From the NCBI RefSeq assembly GCF_001687565.2, contig NZ_CP016534.2, positions 310,001 through 374,000 on the forward strand: a DNA stretch of 64,000 bases. Direction: 5' to 3'. This document shows positions 28,863 to 37,681 of the stretch, piece after piece (position 1 is the stretch's first letter; every line of letters begins with the position of its first letter). Below the pieces are notes generated by a model. That model did no database searches, had not been told where the DNA came from, and was given only the letters and a program-made list of their open reading frames with translations. A program made the translations under genes and the position numbers. Source of the stretch: Planococcus antarcticus DSM 14505. Its GTDB lineage: Bacteria > Bacillota > Bacilli > Bacillales_A > Planococcaceae.

Positions 28863-29118
28863 AAAAGCGGAAGTGCCTGATCAGCTCTGACAGGTGTAAG
28901 ACGATCTGGCGAAGCGGCGTATTTTGCCGCACAGCCAGAGCGACTTACATCCCGAAGAGCTAGGCACTGGAGTCTGGACAAAGAAAAGCGGAAGCAGCCA
29001 TGGAGATTCGACGGGCATAAGACGCACCGACGAAGTGGCGCTTTTTGCCGCATAGCCGGTGTGGCTTATGACCCTAGAATCTGGCTGTTGGAGTCTAGAC
29101 AATTAGAAAAGCGGAAGT
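28861..29118 (+). repeat. Intergenic repeat array E (2 diverged units plus partial)
   Basis: Units start near 28861, 28982 and 29105 with AGAAAAGCGGAAG; spacing is 121 and 123 bases. The two full copies have diverged from each other more than in the other arrays but keep the palindrome (e.g. TGGCGAAGCGGCG ... GCCGCACAGCCAGAGC). The element starts inside the stop codon of fmdA. Confidence 0.85.
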
Positions 29119-29127
29119 GCTCATATA

Positions 29128-29163
29128 CAAAAAAACCGCCATATCTCTGGCGGTTTCTCTTTT
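29128..29163 (-). terminator. aroK terminator
   Basis: AAACCGCCA / TGGCGGTTT (29133-29141 with 29148-29156); on the minus strand it ends in a T run after the aroK stop. Confidence 0.8.
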
Positions 29164-29723
29164 TATTTTGGCTGGGGTGCATGGATTTCCCAGGATAGTT
29201 TTAAAGCATCTGCCAAATAATCAGCGGCTTCTTCCGCTTTGAAATTATCGACCTGAAATTTGGAGTGATTCAATGCATAGATAGTTTGCCGTTCAAGAAA
29301 CAGTGTTTTCATGTCTTCAAGAGAACGTCCTTTTAACAAAGGCCGGTTGTCGACTAGGATATGAACGCGGTCTTTCCAGGATTCCCATGAAATGTCGAGA
29401 AACAAGACGATGCAATTTGCCATGCAGATATCTTGTACTTCTTTTTGCAAAAAGGCACCACCTCCAACGGAAATGATATTCAAAGGCTGTTTGCTGTACT
29501 TTACAATCAGCTCTTTCTCTTTGGCACGAAAAGCCTGCTCACCATAGACTTCGAATATTTGCGGAATCGGCATTGCAAATTCTTTCTCAATCTCCACGTC
29601 GATGTCAATGAAACTGCGATAGAGTTTTTGAGCCAGCAGTTTTCCAACGGTTGTTTTTCCAACACCCATAAAGCCGATGCACACAATGCTTTTTTCGCGG
29701 ATGGATAAACCAAAATTTCTCAT
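29163..29723 (-). CDS. aroK: Shikimate kinase
   Basis: Phosphorylates shikimate with ATP in aromatic amino acid synthesis. The 186 residues from ATG 29723 (GAGGG upstream) contain the Walker A GFMGVGKTTVGK (about 18-29), the shikimate-binding Asp-Asp-equivalent FIDIDVEIEKE, the Arg in AFRAKEKE, the SVGGGAFL motif and the lid Arg in DNRPLLKGRS. A longer frame from 29765 lacks a ribosome site. It is monocistronic and far from other aro genes. Confidence 0.88.
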   Translation of the reverse strand: MRNFGLSIREKSIVCIGFMGVGKTTVGKLLAQKLYRSFIDIDVEIEKEFAMPIPQIFEVYGEQAFRAKEKELIVKYSKQPLNIISVGGGAFLQKEVQDICMANCIVLFLDISWESWKDRVHILVDNRPLLKGRSLEDMKTLFLERQTIYALNHSKFQVDNFKAEEAADYLADALKLSWEIHAPQPK

Positions 29724-29975
29724 GGGCAACCCTCTTTCTCTTATAATAGACTGGTCAGGTTTCATAGCTTACTTTAACTCATCTGTACCAGAAATTCACG
29801 GAAATTAAAAAATTACATTGTGGCGAAGTGATTGCTTCCAACCACCGCGAGAGGCAATATTCCCGCCATGAGCTTCTGCTAGTTTGACTTGCCTCTATAA
29901 AATAGATAGAAGCAGCTTGTCATCTCTTTTATAGCCGGAAAATGTGATTCATATTAGATATCGAGGAGGAATTTG

Positions 29976-31016
29976 ATGGCATCTAGCTACTTGCTGACAG
30001 GATCGTATTCATCAGAAATAGAACAGGGCATCAAGCTCTGGGAGTTTGAAGACATTACCGGAGAATTGACAGAGCTAATGGGCGTAGCGGGTATTGAACG
30101 TCCTTCTTTTATTACTGTTCACCCGAACGGCACGAGCTTTATAGCTGCCAGTGAAGTGGATGATGGAGAGCTCGTCAGTTATTGGATTCATCCAGCTTCA
30201 AAAAAAATAGTGGAAATTAATCGCCAATCTTCGAATGGCGATCATCCGGCTCATGTCACTATCGATGAAACTGGGCAATGGCTGTTGTCTGTTACATATT
30301 CCGGCGCTACTGTTAATGTCCATCCACTGCGTGCAAATGGGGCTATCGGAGAGTTGGTGGCTTCAGTGCAACATGAAGGATCCGGACCGAACGCAGAAAG
30401 GCAAGATGCTGCTCACCCACATTCAATTATCCAGGTTCCAGGAAAAAACTTGTTTCTGGTGTCAGACCTGGGAACGGATACCATATCCACCTACAAGCTA
30501 GACGCTAATACGGGCGCATTGACGCTTAAATACAAAGTACAAACAGAAGGCGGAGCTGGTCCACGCCATTTAAGTTTTCACCCTGCAAAACCTCTAGTCT
30601 ATTCATTAAACGAAATTAATTCCACGCTGTTGGTCTACAAAATCAGTCAGGAAGGAGAATTGGATTTTTTGCAGCTGTTGCCTTTAGTACCTGACAGCTA
30701 CACAGGAGAAAATACCAGCGCAGAAATTGCTGTTTCAAGCGATGGTCTTTTTGTATATGCTTCTAACCGCGGTCACAACAGCATTGCGTCTTTTGCCATT
30801 CAGGATAACGGAACCCTGGAGAATATTGGCTTAATCGTGTCGGGAGGGGAAGGGCCGAGGCATTTTGCTTTAATTCCGGGGAATGTCTGGATGGTAGTGG
30901 CGAACGAAAATTCACATACGCTAACTGTTTTGAAAATTGTCGATTCAGGTGCTCCTTGTACCGTAGAGAATATTGTCCAGACCACCGCTCCAGTTTGTGT
31001 CAAAGTGATTACATGA
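29976..31016 (+). CDS. Seven-bladed beta-propeller lactonase (6-phosphogluconolactonase type)
   Basis: Protein of 346 residues of the lactonase family (B. subtilis YkgB/Pgl-like; also similar to carboxymuconate cyclases). It hydrolyses 6-phosphogluconolactone in the pentose phosphate pathway. Repeated blade motifs are visible, e.g. HPNGTSFIAASE, DHPAHVTIDETGQWLLSVTYSG, GPRHLSFHPAKPLVYSLNE and GLFVYASNRGHNSI (hallmark near 250), then GGEGPRHFAL. ATG 29976 has TCGAGGAGG 7 bases upstream; the adjacent TTG 29973 is less likely. The intergenic stretch before it (29766-29972) shows no recognised motif. Confidence 0.85.
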   Translation: MASSYLLTGSYSSEIEQGIKLWEFEDITGELTELMGVAGIERPSFITVHPNGTSFIAASEVDDGELVSYWIHPASKKIVEINRQSSNGDHPAHVTIDETGQWLLSVTYSGATVNVHPLRANGAIGELVASVQHEGSGPNAERQDAAHPHSIIQVPGKNLFLVSDLGTDTISTYKLDANTGALTLKYKVQTEGGAGPRHLSFHPAKPLVYSLNEINSTLLVYKISQEGELDFLQLLPLVPDSYTGENTSAEIAVSSDGLFVYASNRGHNSIASFAIQDNGTLENIGLIVSGGEGPRHFALIPGNVWMVVANENSHTLTVLKIVDSGAPCTVENIVQTTAPVCVKVIT

Positions 31017-31027
31017 ATGCAATAACG

Positions 31028-31068
31028 GAAAAACAGCCAGAGAAATTTTTCTCTGGCTGTTTTTTATT
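31028..31068. terminator. Bidirectional terminator, lactonase / Sco operon
   Basis: AAAACAGCCAGAG / CTCTGGCTGTTTT stem (about 31030-31042 with 31051-31063) followed by T run; convergent genes on both sides. Confidence 0.85.
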
Positions 31069-31396
31069 ACCAATCCTGTGATTCCTTTTCCGTGATGCCC
31101 AGTTCTTTCAGCAGTTGGATAAAGCCGCTGTCCCGATTGCCTTCAAAGGCTTTTTCAGTGCAGGAAGAATGTGGGGGATAATTGAGCTCCTGCGCTTCCC
31201 CCAGTGTTGATTCTTCCAGAAAGTTAGTGGCGTCAGCCTGCTCAAAACAGGAAGGTGCGATATACGTTCTAAACGAATGTTCCAGCACTACCCGACTTTC
31301 TGGTGCGGGTACATTTTCCCTTGGTATGAAAAAAAGTAGCAGCAATGCGGCAGCGGCAAGCAGCAGCGCAGCCGTCCAGATTTTTTTTCTTTTCAT
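31067..31396 (-). CDS. Small membrane-anchored protein in Sco operon
   Basis: Protein of 109 residues. A basic N-terminus and one hydrophobic helix (about 7-24) are followed by an extracytoplasmic domain with two Cys (in PSCFEQ and SSCTEK) that could form a disulfide. I do not recognise the family. Its ATG lies three bases after the sco stop, with GGAGG inside the end of sco, so the two genes are co-transcribed; a role in cytochrome oxidase assembly or thiol chemistry is a guess from context only. Confidence 0.6.
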   Translation of the reverse strand: MKRKKIWTAALLLAAAALLLLFFIPRENVPAPESRVVLEHSFRTYIAPSCFEQADATNFLEESTLGEAQELNYPPHSSCTEKAFEGNRDSGFIQLLKELGITEKESQDW

Positions 31397-31399
31397 CTT

Positions 31400-31978
31400 T
31401 TATTCCTCCGCCAATAGGATTTCCGCATCCGCCAGAATTTCTTCAACCGGTGGATTTAATCCATCATAAAATTTCATGATGACGCCTTTCTGATCGACTA
31501 AATAAAAAGAGGTTCCATGAATGACCTGGTCATCATTTTCAGGTTTTCTGGCTAAAGTCTGAAAATTATCCATCGCAAACTCATCGATTTCTTCAGGAGT
31601 GTAGCCAGTTAGTAAATTCCAGCTGGATAAATCGGCTCCGTAATTCTCCGCATAAGATTTCAGAGTTTCAGGCTTATCAAATGCCGGATCCACACTGAAG
31701 GAAACAATCTGAACATCTAGTCCTTCGGCTTTCAATTGTGCCTGCAGGTCTGTCATGTTTGCCATCATTGGCAAGCAGACCGTGGTGCAGTTGGTAAAAA
31801 CAAAGTCGGCCAACCAAACTTCGCCTTCCAGATCGGCCAAGCCGAAATCTTCATTATTATGGTTGGTGAAAGTGAAATCATCTATTTCCCATTCAAGAGG
31901 GTCTTCAATGCCCTGATTGCATGCAGTCAAAAAAATGCTGAAGAAAATAGCTAGCAATAGTATTCTATATTTTTGCAA
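31400..31978 (-). CDS. SCO1/SenC-type copper chaperone lipoprotein
   Basis: Delivers copper to the CuA centre of cytochrome c oxidase, outside the membrane. The 192 residues from TTG 31978 (AGAGG 9 bases upstream) begin with a lipoprotein signal ending LTAC, followed by a thioredoxin-like fold with the copper-binding CxxxC in FTNCTTVCLPMM and the distal His in VIHGTSFYLVD. The frame is open 43 codons further upstream, but that part is not family-like and precedes the signal peptide. B. subtilis YpmQ is the counterpart. Confidence 0.85.
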   Translation of the reverse strand: MQKYRILLLAIFFSIFLTACNQGIEDPLEWEIDDFTFTNHNNEDFGLADLEGEVWLADFVFTNCTTVCLPMMANMTDLQAQLKAEGLDVQIVSFSVDPAFDKPETLKSYAENYGADLSSWNLLTGYTPEEIDEFAMDNFQTLARKPENDDQVIHGTSFYLVDQKGVIMKFYDGLNPPVEEILADAEILLAEE

Positions 31979-32212
31979 AAAATTCAGCCTCTCTTTCAAT
32001 AATACAAATATCCTTCTAAGCGTAGTGGATATTCTTGCTCTAAACAAGGGTATAAGGGAAAGGAAATGTGTAAAAATTCCGAACGGAAATGCCGTAAATC
32101 TCTTCAAATATATCTAAAAATTTGAACAATTCTCTTTTTAAACAAGGAATTTGTAGGACTCATGTAGAATTTAAAGAAGACACGGAACTGCAAAAAAATT
32201 GGAGGTGTGAAG

Positions 32213-34072
32213 ATGAATGACCTGCAAAGCCATCTTACTCAGGAACTGCTTGATGCTTTCCATGCCGGGCTCATGAAAGATGCTTATCTCTATTTTGGAG
32301 CACATGCCACTTCAGATAAAACAAGATTCACGATATGGGTTCCGGATGTGGACAAAGTAGCGGTAGCTTGTACAGGTCCTGGAAGTCCAAAAGAAGAAGT
32401 TTTTCAAATGGAGCAGCATCCCCTGGACGCGACCGTTTGGCAGATACAGATTCATCAAAGGTTGACCGGTTATCCGTATGAATACATCATTAAAACAAAG
32501 GATGGTAAGGAGCTGAGGAAATCGGACCCCTACGCGTTTGAGGGTGAAATGAGACCGGAAACCAAATCAGTGGTAGCGGCATCCTCCAAGCATACATGGT
32601 CGAAAACGGTTTTACAGCAAAAGAAAATTCAAAACAAAGACCATTGTGAAAAACCCATGGCGATTTATGAATTACATATTGGGACCTGGAAACGCAATGC
32701 ACAAGGCGGCTTTTTGAACTACCGTGAATTGGCTTCGGAATTGATCCCCTATATATTGGACATGGGTTTTACCCATATAGAAATTTTGCCTATTACAGAG
32801 CACCCGCTGGACGAATCCTGGGGGTACCAAACCACAGGGTATTTTGCACCAACCAGCCGCTATGGAACAGCAGATGAATTGAAATATTTTATCGCACAAT
32901 GTGCGGAACATAAAATTGGACTGATTCTGGATTGGGTTCCTGGACATTTCTGTGTCGATGAACATTCGCTAGCTCTATTTAATGGGGGTCCTTTATACGA
33001 GGATGAACGCGAAGAGCGGCGTGCCAATCCCGACTGGGGAACATTAAACTTTGATATTCAAAAAGGGGAAGTCGTTAGCTTTTTGATATCCAGCGCCCAT
33101 TACTGGCTAAACGAATTTAAGTTTGATGGCTTCCGAATGGATGCGTTGGTTTGTTTATTGTTCATCCCAAATAGAGAAAATCGTCCACACAACCAAGAAG
33201 GAGCCGATTTTCTGCGTAAATTGACGAATAGTTTAAGGGAGTTTTACCCGGAAGCTCTATTGATCGCCGAAGATGCTTGGCATTACCCAAAAGTAACGCA
33301 CGACGTTTCTGAAGGGGGTGTCGGTTTTCACTATAAATGGAACTTCGGATGGATGCGTGACACGTTGGATTATATGGAGATACAGCCATCTCAACGCTCT
33401 GAAGCACATCAAAAAATGAATTTCTCTCTGATATATCAGTATCAGGAGCGCTATCTTCTTGCACTGTCGCATGATGAAGTGGTGAATGGAAGAAAATCCC
33501 TATTAAACAAACTTCCTGGAACACTAGATGAACGCTTTCTTCAATTACGGTTGCTGTTCGGTTTCTGGATTGCCCATCCCGGAAAAAAAATGCTGTTCAT
33601 GGGCCAAGAGTTTGGCCATTTCGAAGAATGGGAATTTAAACCGGAGTTGGATTGGCCTTCATTGGAAACCGACGAACATAAGAGAATGGCTGATTTTACA
33701 AAAGAGTTGCTAGTTTTTTATAAAAAGGAAAAAGCATTTTTTCAATTAGACGACCATCCGGATGGCTTTTCCTGGATCGATGCGGACAATCATGAACAAA
33801 GTGTGGCCGCCTTTATTCGAAGGGGGTATATGCCACAGGATGAGTGTGTTGTCGTCTGTAACTTTTCGAGTCATCATTACGAGGATTTTAGGCTAGGAGT
33901 TCCAAAAAACGCAGCGTATGAAAAAATCTTTACATCAGGAAACGATGTTCAAAGGACTGTTATTGGGGCGGTGGGTGATCCATACGATGATTTGCCATAT
34001 TCCGTAGAAATGGATTTGCCTGCATTTACGATGAGCATATGGAAACAAAAACAGGATGGGAGTGAAGCATGA
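32213..34072 (+). CDS. glgB: 1,4-alpha-glucan branching enzyme
   Basis: Adds alpha-1,6 branches to glycogen. The 619 residues from ATG 32213 (GGAGGTG 6 bases upstream) have an N-terminal CBM48 domain (about 30-110) and a GH13 barrel with [13 protein letters not shown], nucleophile Asp310 in FDGFRMDAL, acid/base Glu353 in IAEDAWHYP and LSHDEVVNG. The loop after the nucleophile is shorter than in E. coli GlgB. First gene of glgBCDAP; its stop overlaps the glgC start. Confidence 0.93.
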   Translation: MNDLQSHLTQELLDAFHAGLMKDAYLYFGAHATSDKTRFTIWVPDVDKVAVACTGPGSPKEEVFQMEQHPLDATVWQIQIHQRLTGYPYEYIIKTKDGKELRKSDPYAFEGEMRPETKSVVAASSKHTWSKTVLQQKKIQNKDHCEKPMAIYELHIGTWKRNAQGGFLNYRELASELIPYILDMGFTHIEILPITEHPLDESWGYQTTGYFAPTSRYGTADELKYFIAQCAEHKIGLILDWVPGHFCVDEHSLALFNGGPLYEDEREERRANPDWGTLNFDIQKGEVVSFLISSAHYWLNEFKFDGFRMDALVCLLFIPNRENRPHNQEGADFLRKLTNSLREFYPEALLIAEDAWHYPKVTHDVSEGGVGFHYKWNFGWMRDTLDYMEIQPSQRSEAHQKMNFSLIYQYQERYLLALSHDEVVNGRKSLLNKLPGTLDERFLQLRLLFGFWIAHPGKKMLFMGQEFGHFEEWEFKPELDWPSLETDEHKRMADFTKELLVFYKKEKAFFQLDDHPDGFSWIDADNHEQSVAAFIRRGYMPQDECVVVCNFSSHHYEDFRLGVPKNAAYEKIFTSGNDVQRTVIGAVGDPYDDLPYSVEMDLPAFTMSIWKQKQDGSEA

Positions 34073-35223
34073 TGAACGATAAAGTAGTCGCAATGCTGTT
34101 GGCCGGCGGACAAGGAAGCCGGTTGAAATCGTTAACTTATACCATAGCCAAGCCTGCGCTTCCGTTTGGCGGAAAATATCGGATTATTGACTTTCCATTA
34201 TCCAATTGCACCAATTCAGGAATCGAAACTGTTGGCGTGCTGACACAGTACCAGCCGCATGTCCTACATGAGTACATCGGGCTGGGAACGCCATGGGATT
34301 TGGATCGCCATAACGGCGGAGTCACTATGCTTCCGCCTTATGCAGAAATTGAGGGCATAAAATGGTATGCCGGAACTGCCAGTGCAATTTATCAGAACAT
34401 CAGTTTTCTTCAATCCTGTAATCCGGAATATGTGCTGATTCTTTCAGGAGATCATATTTACAAAATGGATTATGGGTTACTTGTGGACTATCATAAAGAG
34501 CATGAGGCGGATGTCACAATTTCAGTGCTGGAAGTCCCATGGGAAGAAGCCAGTCGATTCGGGGTCATTAACGTCAACGACAAAATGGATGTGATGGAAT
34601 TTGACGAAAAGCCTGAAAATCCGAAAAGCAATCTGGCTTCTATGGGTGTGTACGTGTTTAAATGGGGAAAATTGAAAGAGTATCTGGAGACAGATAATGT
34701 AGACGAAGAATCTTCCCATGATTTTGGAAAAGACATCTTGCCAGCTATGCTGCAAAAAGGCGAAAAAATGGTTGCTTACCCGTTTAAAGGATATTGGAAG
34801 GATGTTGGAACGATCGAAAGCCTATGGGAAGCTAATATGGACTTGCTGGACTTGAATTCTGGACTGAATCTGCACGATTCGGCTTGGCGTATTTTCTCCT
34901 CAAATCCACAACTTCCACCCCAGGTCATTACTGAAACTGGGAACGTCCAAGGATCTATGGTGAATGAGGGCTGTGTGATTTCTGGTGAAGTTATAAAATC
35001 TGTCATTTTTCAGAACGTGAAGATTGAAGAAGGGGCTTCGGTTTCGGAAAGTGTCATCATGAGCGGAGTGACGATCCATAAAGACGTCAAGCTTCATCGG
35101 GCGATTGTGCCGCCTCGGCTTGATATACCGGAAGGGTTCGAAGTACTTGGTCAACAGCAGGATGAAGTGGTTTTATTGACGCAACAGCAACTGGATGAAT
35201 GGAAGGAGCGTGGTGGGAAATGA
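34069..35223 (+). CDS. glgC: Glucose-1-phosphate adenylyltransferase, catalytic subunit
   Basis: Makes ADP-glucose from glucose-1-phosphate and ATP, the committed step of glycogen synthesis. The 384 residues carry [53 protein letters not shown] and FDEKP, and a C-terminal left-handed beta-helix of hexapeptide repeats (about 285-365). Two adjacent ATG codons lie in the overlap with the glgB stop; GGGAG is 6 bases before the first. Confidence 0.93.
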   Translation: MMNDKVVAMLLAGGQGSRLKSLTYTIAKPALPFGGKYRIIDFPLSNCTNSGIETVGVLTQYQPHVLHEYIGLGTPWDLDRHNGGVTMLPPYAEIEGIKWYAGTASAIYQNISFLQSCNPEYVLILSGDHIYKMDYGLLVDYHKEHEADVTISVLEVPWEEASRFGVINVNDKMDVMEFDEKPENPKSNLASMGVYVFKWGKLKEYLETDNVDEESSHDFGKDILPAMLQKGEKMVAYPFKGYWKDVGTIESLWEANMDLLDLNSGLNLHDSAWRIFSSNPQLPPQVITETGNVQGSMVNEGCVISGEVIKSVIFQNVKIEEGASVSESVIMSGVTIHKDVKLHRAIVPPRLDIPEGFEVLGQQQDEVVLLTQQQLDEWKERGGK

Positions 35224-36239
35224 ATTTAATGGCTGTAGTGGATGCCTCTGTTAAAAAAGAAGGGCTGCAGGATCTGACAATGCAACGGACTGTTTCTTCT
35301 GTACCGTTTGCGGGACGCTATCGATTAATCGACTTTCCTTTATCGAATCTTGTGAATTCTGGTGTTAATACAGTTGGCGTTTTCCCTTCATACCCCGTTG
35401 CCTCTTTGGTGGATCACATTGGGGTAGGAAAAAGCTGGGATTTGGACCGAAGAAAAAATGGCCTTTTTTTCCTTCCAGTTACCCAGCGTGATGGAGGAAT
35501 ATCGAGTATTGGTGCATTTGCAGCTTTGGAAGAGCATATGCAGTTTTTCACGAAGAGCATTCAGCCCTATGCTGTCGTTATCAATAGCTTTGTTGTTAAC
35601 CAATTGGATTTCAAAGACATGCTGGATCAGCATATCCGTTCAGGTGCAGATATCACAGAAGCGGTAAGTGAAGGGGTTTCCTTGAAAACCTATATTTTGT
35701 CCAAAGATCTGCTGGTTGAACTGATTCGGACTCACCGTGACAAAAGGGTGGTAAGCGTTGAAGATGTCGTTAATTTGAAGAAGAGTCCTTATACATTTAA
35801 TGAGTATGAATACAAAGGTTATTTTGCCGTTATTGATTCTATTCAAAGCTATTTCCGTGCCTCATTGGCCTTGTTGGATGAAGAAAATCGAAAGCAACTG
35901 TTCCTGCCTAATCGTCCGATTTATACAAAAGTAAAAGACGAACCGCCCACTCGTTATATCACTGGCTCACATGTCGAACGGGCGTTGGTCGCGAATGGTA
36001 GCACTATTATGGGTGAAGTGCGTGACAGTATCATTAGCCGTGCAGTCTACATTAAAAAGAGTGCACGTGTAGAGAAATGTATTATTATGCAAAAATGTAT
36101 TATTGAAGAAAACTGTGATTTATCTTACGTCATTGCAGATAAAGAAGTTTATATTGGCGAAGGGGTAGTTCTGCACGGAACATCGGAGCATCCGATTGTT
36201 TTACGCAAAGGGGAAAAGGTTACTAAGGAGGACTTGTGA
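35220..36239 (+). CDS. glgD: GlgD, non-catalytic ADP-glucose pyrophosphorylase subunit
   Basis: Paralogue of GlgC (339 residues) that in B. subtilis and Geobacillus forms a heteromer with GlgC and raises activity. It keeps the [19 protein letters not shown] scaffold and [14 protein letters not shown], but the N-terminal nucleotide loop is [15 protein letters not shown] instead of [10 protein letters not shown], and the glucose-1-P site motifs are altered. That fits a regulatory role. ATG 35220 overlaps the glgC stop (ATGA); the longer frame from 35199 lies inside glgC. Confidence 0.9.
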   Translation: MNLMAVVDASVKKEGLQDLTMQRTVSSVPFAGRYRLIDFPLSNLVNSGVNTVGVFPSYPVASLVDHIGVGKSWDLDRRKNGLFFLPVTQRDGGISSIGAFAALEEHMQFFTKSIQPYAVVINSFVVNQLDFKDMLDQHIRSGADITEAVSEGVSLKTYILSKDLLVELIRTHRDKRVVSVEDVVNLKKSPYTFNEYEYKGYFAVIDSIQSYFRASLALLDEENRKQLFLPNRPIYTKVKDEPPTRYITGSHVERALVANGSTIMGEVRDSIISRAVYIKKSARVEKCIIMQKCIIEENCDLSYVIADKEVYIGEGVVLHGTSEHPIVLRKGEKVTKEDL

Positions 36240-37666
36240 TGAAAATTATTATGGCAGCAGCAGAATGCGCGCCTTTTGCCAAAGCTGGAGGCCTGGCGGA
36301 TGTAATGGGTGCGTTGCCGAAAGAGCTTAGCAGATTGGGCCATGAACTCAATGTCATCGTACCTAAGTACAGCTTGATTTCCGAAGAATATATATCTGAA
36401 TTTGCTCTGAAAGAGTCGCTGGAATTCGACTTTAAAGGTCAACAAATGTCTTTCAGAGTCCTTGAATACAATCATGCTGGTGTGAAATTTCTATTTGTAG
36501 AAAATGATGACTATTTCAAAAGAGATCAAATTTATGGCCAGGTAGATGACTCAGAGAGATATGCTTTTTTTAACCGCGCAGTTCTGGAAATCGTCCGGCG
36601 TCAGGAAAAGCCCGCAGATCTGCTGCATGTTCATGATTGGCATACCGCTATGGTTCCATTTTTGTTGAAAGAAGATCAGCGATATACGTCTATCAGCTCG
36701 ATTAAGACTGTCCTGACAATTCATAATCTGCAATTTCAAGGGAAGTTCTCAAGGGGTGTATTCCTAGAAAACTTTGAAATGGATGCACGTTATTATGATG
36801 ATGGCAGCGTAGAGTGGAATGGCAACTTCAATTCTTTAAAAACTGGCATATCTTATGTCGATAAAGTAACCACTGTCAGTCCCACTTATCGAGATGAAAT
36901 CTTGACGGATTTTTATGGAGAAAAACTGAATAGCTTGCTGCAGGAAAAAGAGCAGGACCTGATCGGTATTTTAAACGGCATCGATACTGAAGTTTATAAT
37001 CCCGCGACAGATTTGGCCATTGAACGGGAGTTTGATGCCATGAGCATAGAAGGAAAACAAGTCAACAAACGAGCAATCCAATCGAGAGTGGGACTTCCAG
37101 AACGAGGGGATGTGCCGTTATTGACGATGATTTCCAGGCTGTCAGGGCAAAAAGGAATTGATGTTCTGCAGGAAGTGCTTCCCACTTTATTAGCAGAACA
37201 GGAGATTCAGTTTGTGTTATTGGGGTCTGGTGAAGAACAGTATGAACAGTTTTTCAAGAAACTAGCCATTGATTTCCCGAACAAGGTCTATGTTCATGTG
37301 GGCTTCGATGAGGCATTTGCTCATTTATTATACGCGGGCGCCGATATCTTCTTGATGCCTTCTCATTTTGAGCCCTGCGGCTTGAGTCAACTGATTTCGA
37401 TGCGTTATGGAACTGTTCCGGTAGCCAATAAAACAGGCGGTTTGAAAGACACGGTAATAGAATATGATGAACATTTAAAAGCCGGCAATGGGTTCTTAAG
37501 CGATTTCTTACAGAACAAGGCCTTTAGTCTTGCTCTCGAGCGATGTCTGGCTTTTTACCAGCAGCCTGAACATTGGGAAGTTATCAAAAAAAATGGCATG
37601 AAAGGTGATTATTCCTGGTCGCGCTCTGCGATCGAGTACGCTAAACTCTATGACAGGATAATCTGA
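36239..37666 (+). CDS. glgA: Glycogen synthase (ADP-glucose dependent)
   Basis: GT5 enzyme extending alpha-1,4 chains from ADP-glucose. The 475 residues show [30 protein letters not shown] in pieces (the KAGGL motif binds the phosphate), LLHVHDWHTAMVP, TIHNLQFQGKF and the C-terminal PSHFEPCGLSQLISMRYG block with KTGGLKDT. ATG 36239 shares its A with the glgD TGA and has AAGGAGGAC 7 bases upstream. Confidence 0.93.
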   Translation: MKIIMAAAECAPFAKAGGLADVMGALPKELSRLGHELNVIVPKYSLISEEYISEFALKESLEFDFKGQQMSFRVLEYNHAGVKFLFVENDDYFKRDQIYGQVDDSERYAFFNRAVLEIVRRQEKPADLLHVHDWHTAMVPFLLKEDQRYTSISSIKTVLTIHNLQFQGKFSRGVFLENFEMDARYYDDGSVEWNGNFNSLKTGISYVDKVTTVSPTYRDEILTDFYGEKLNSLLQEKEQDLIGILNGIDTEVYNPATDLAIEREFDAMSIEGKQVNKRAIQSRVGLPERGDVPLLTMISRLSGQKGIDVLQEVLPTLLAEQEIQFVLLGSGEEQYEQFFKKLAIDFPNKVYVHVGFDEAFAHLLYAGADIFLMPSHFEPCGLSQLISMRYGTVPVANKTGGLKDTVIEYDEHLKAGNGFLSDFLQNKAFSLALERCLAFYQQPEHWEVIKKNGMKGDYSWSRSAIEYAKLYDRII

Positions 37667-37681
37667 AGGGGTGTGCCAATT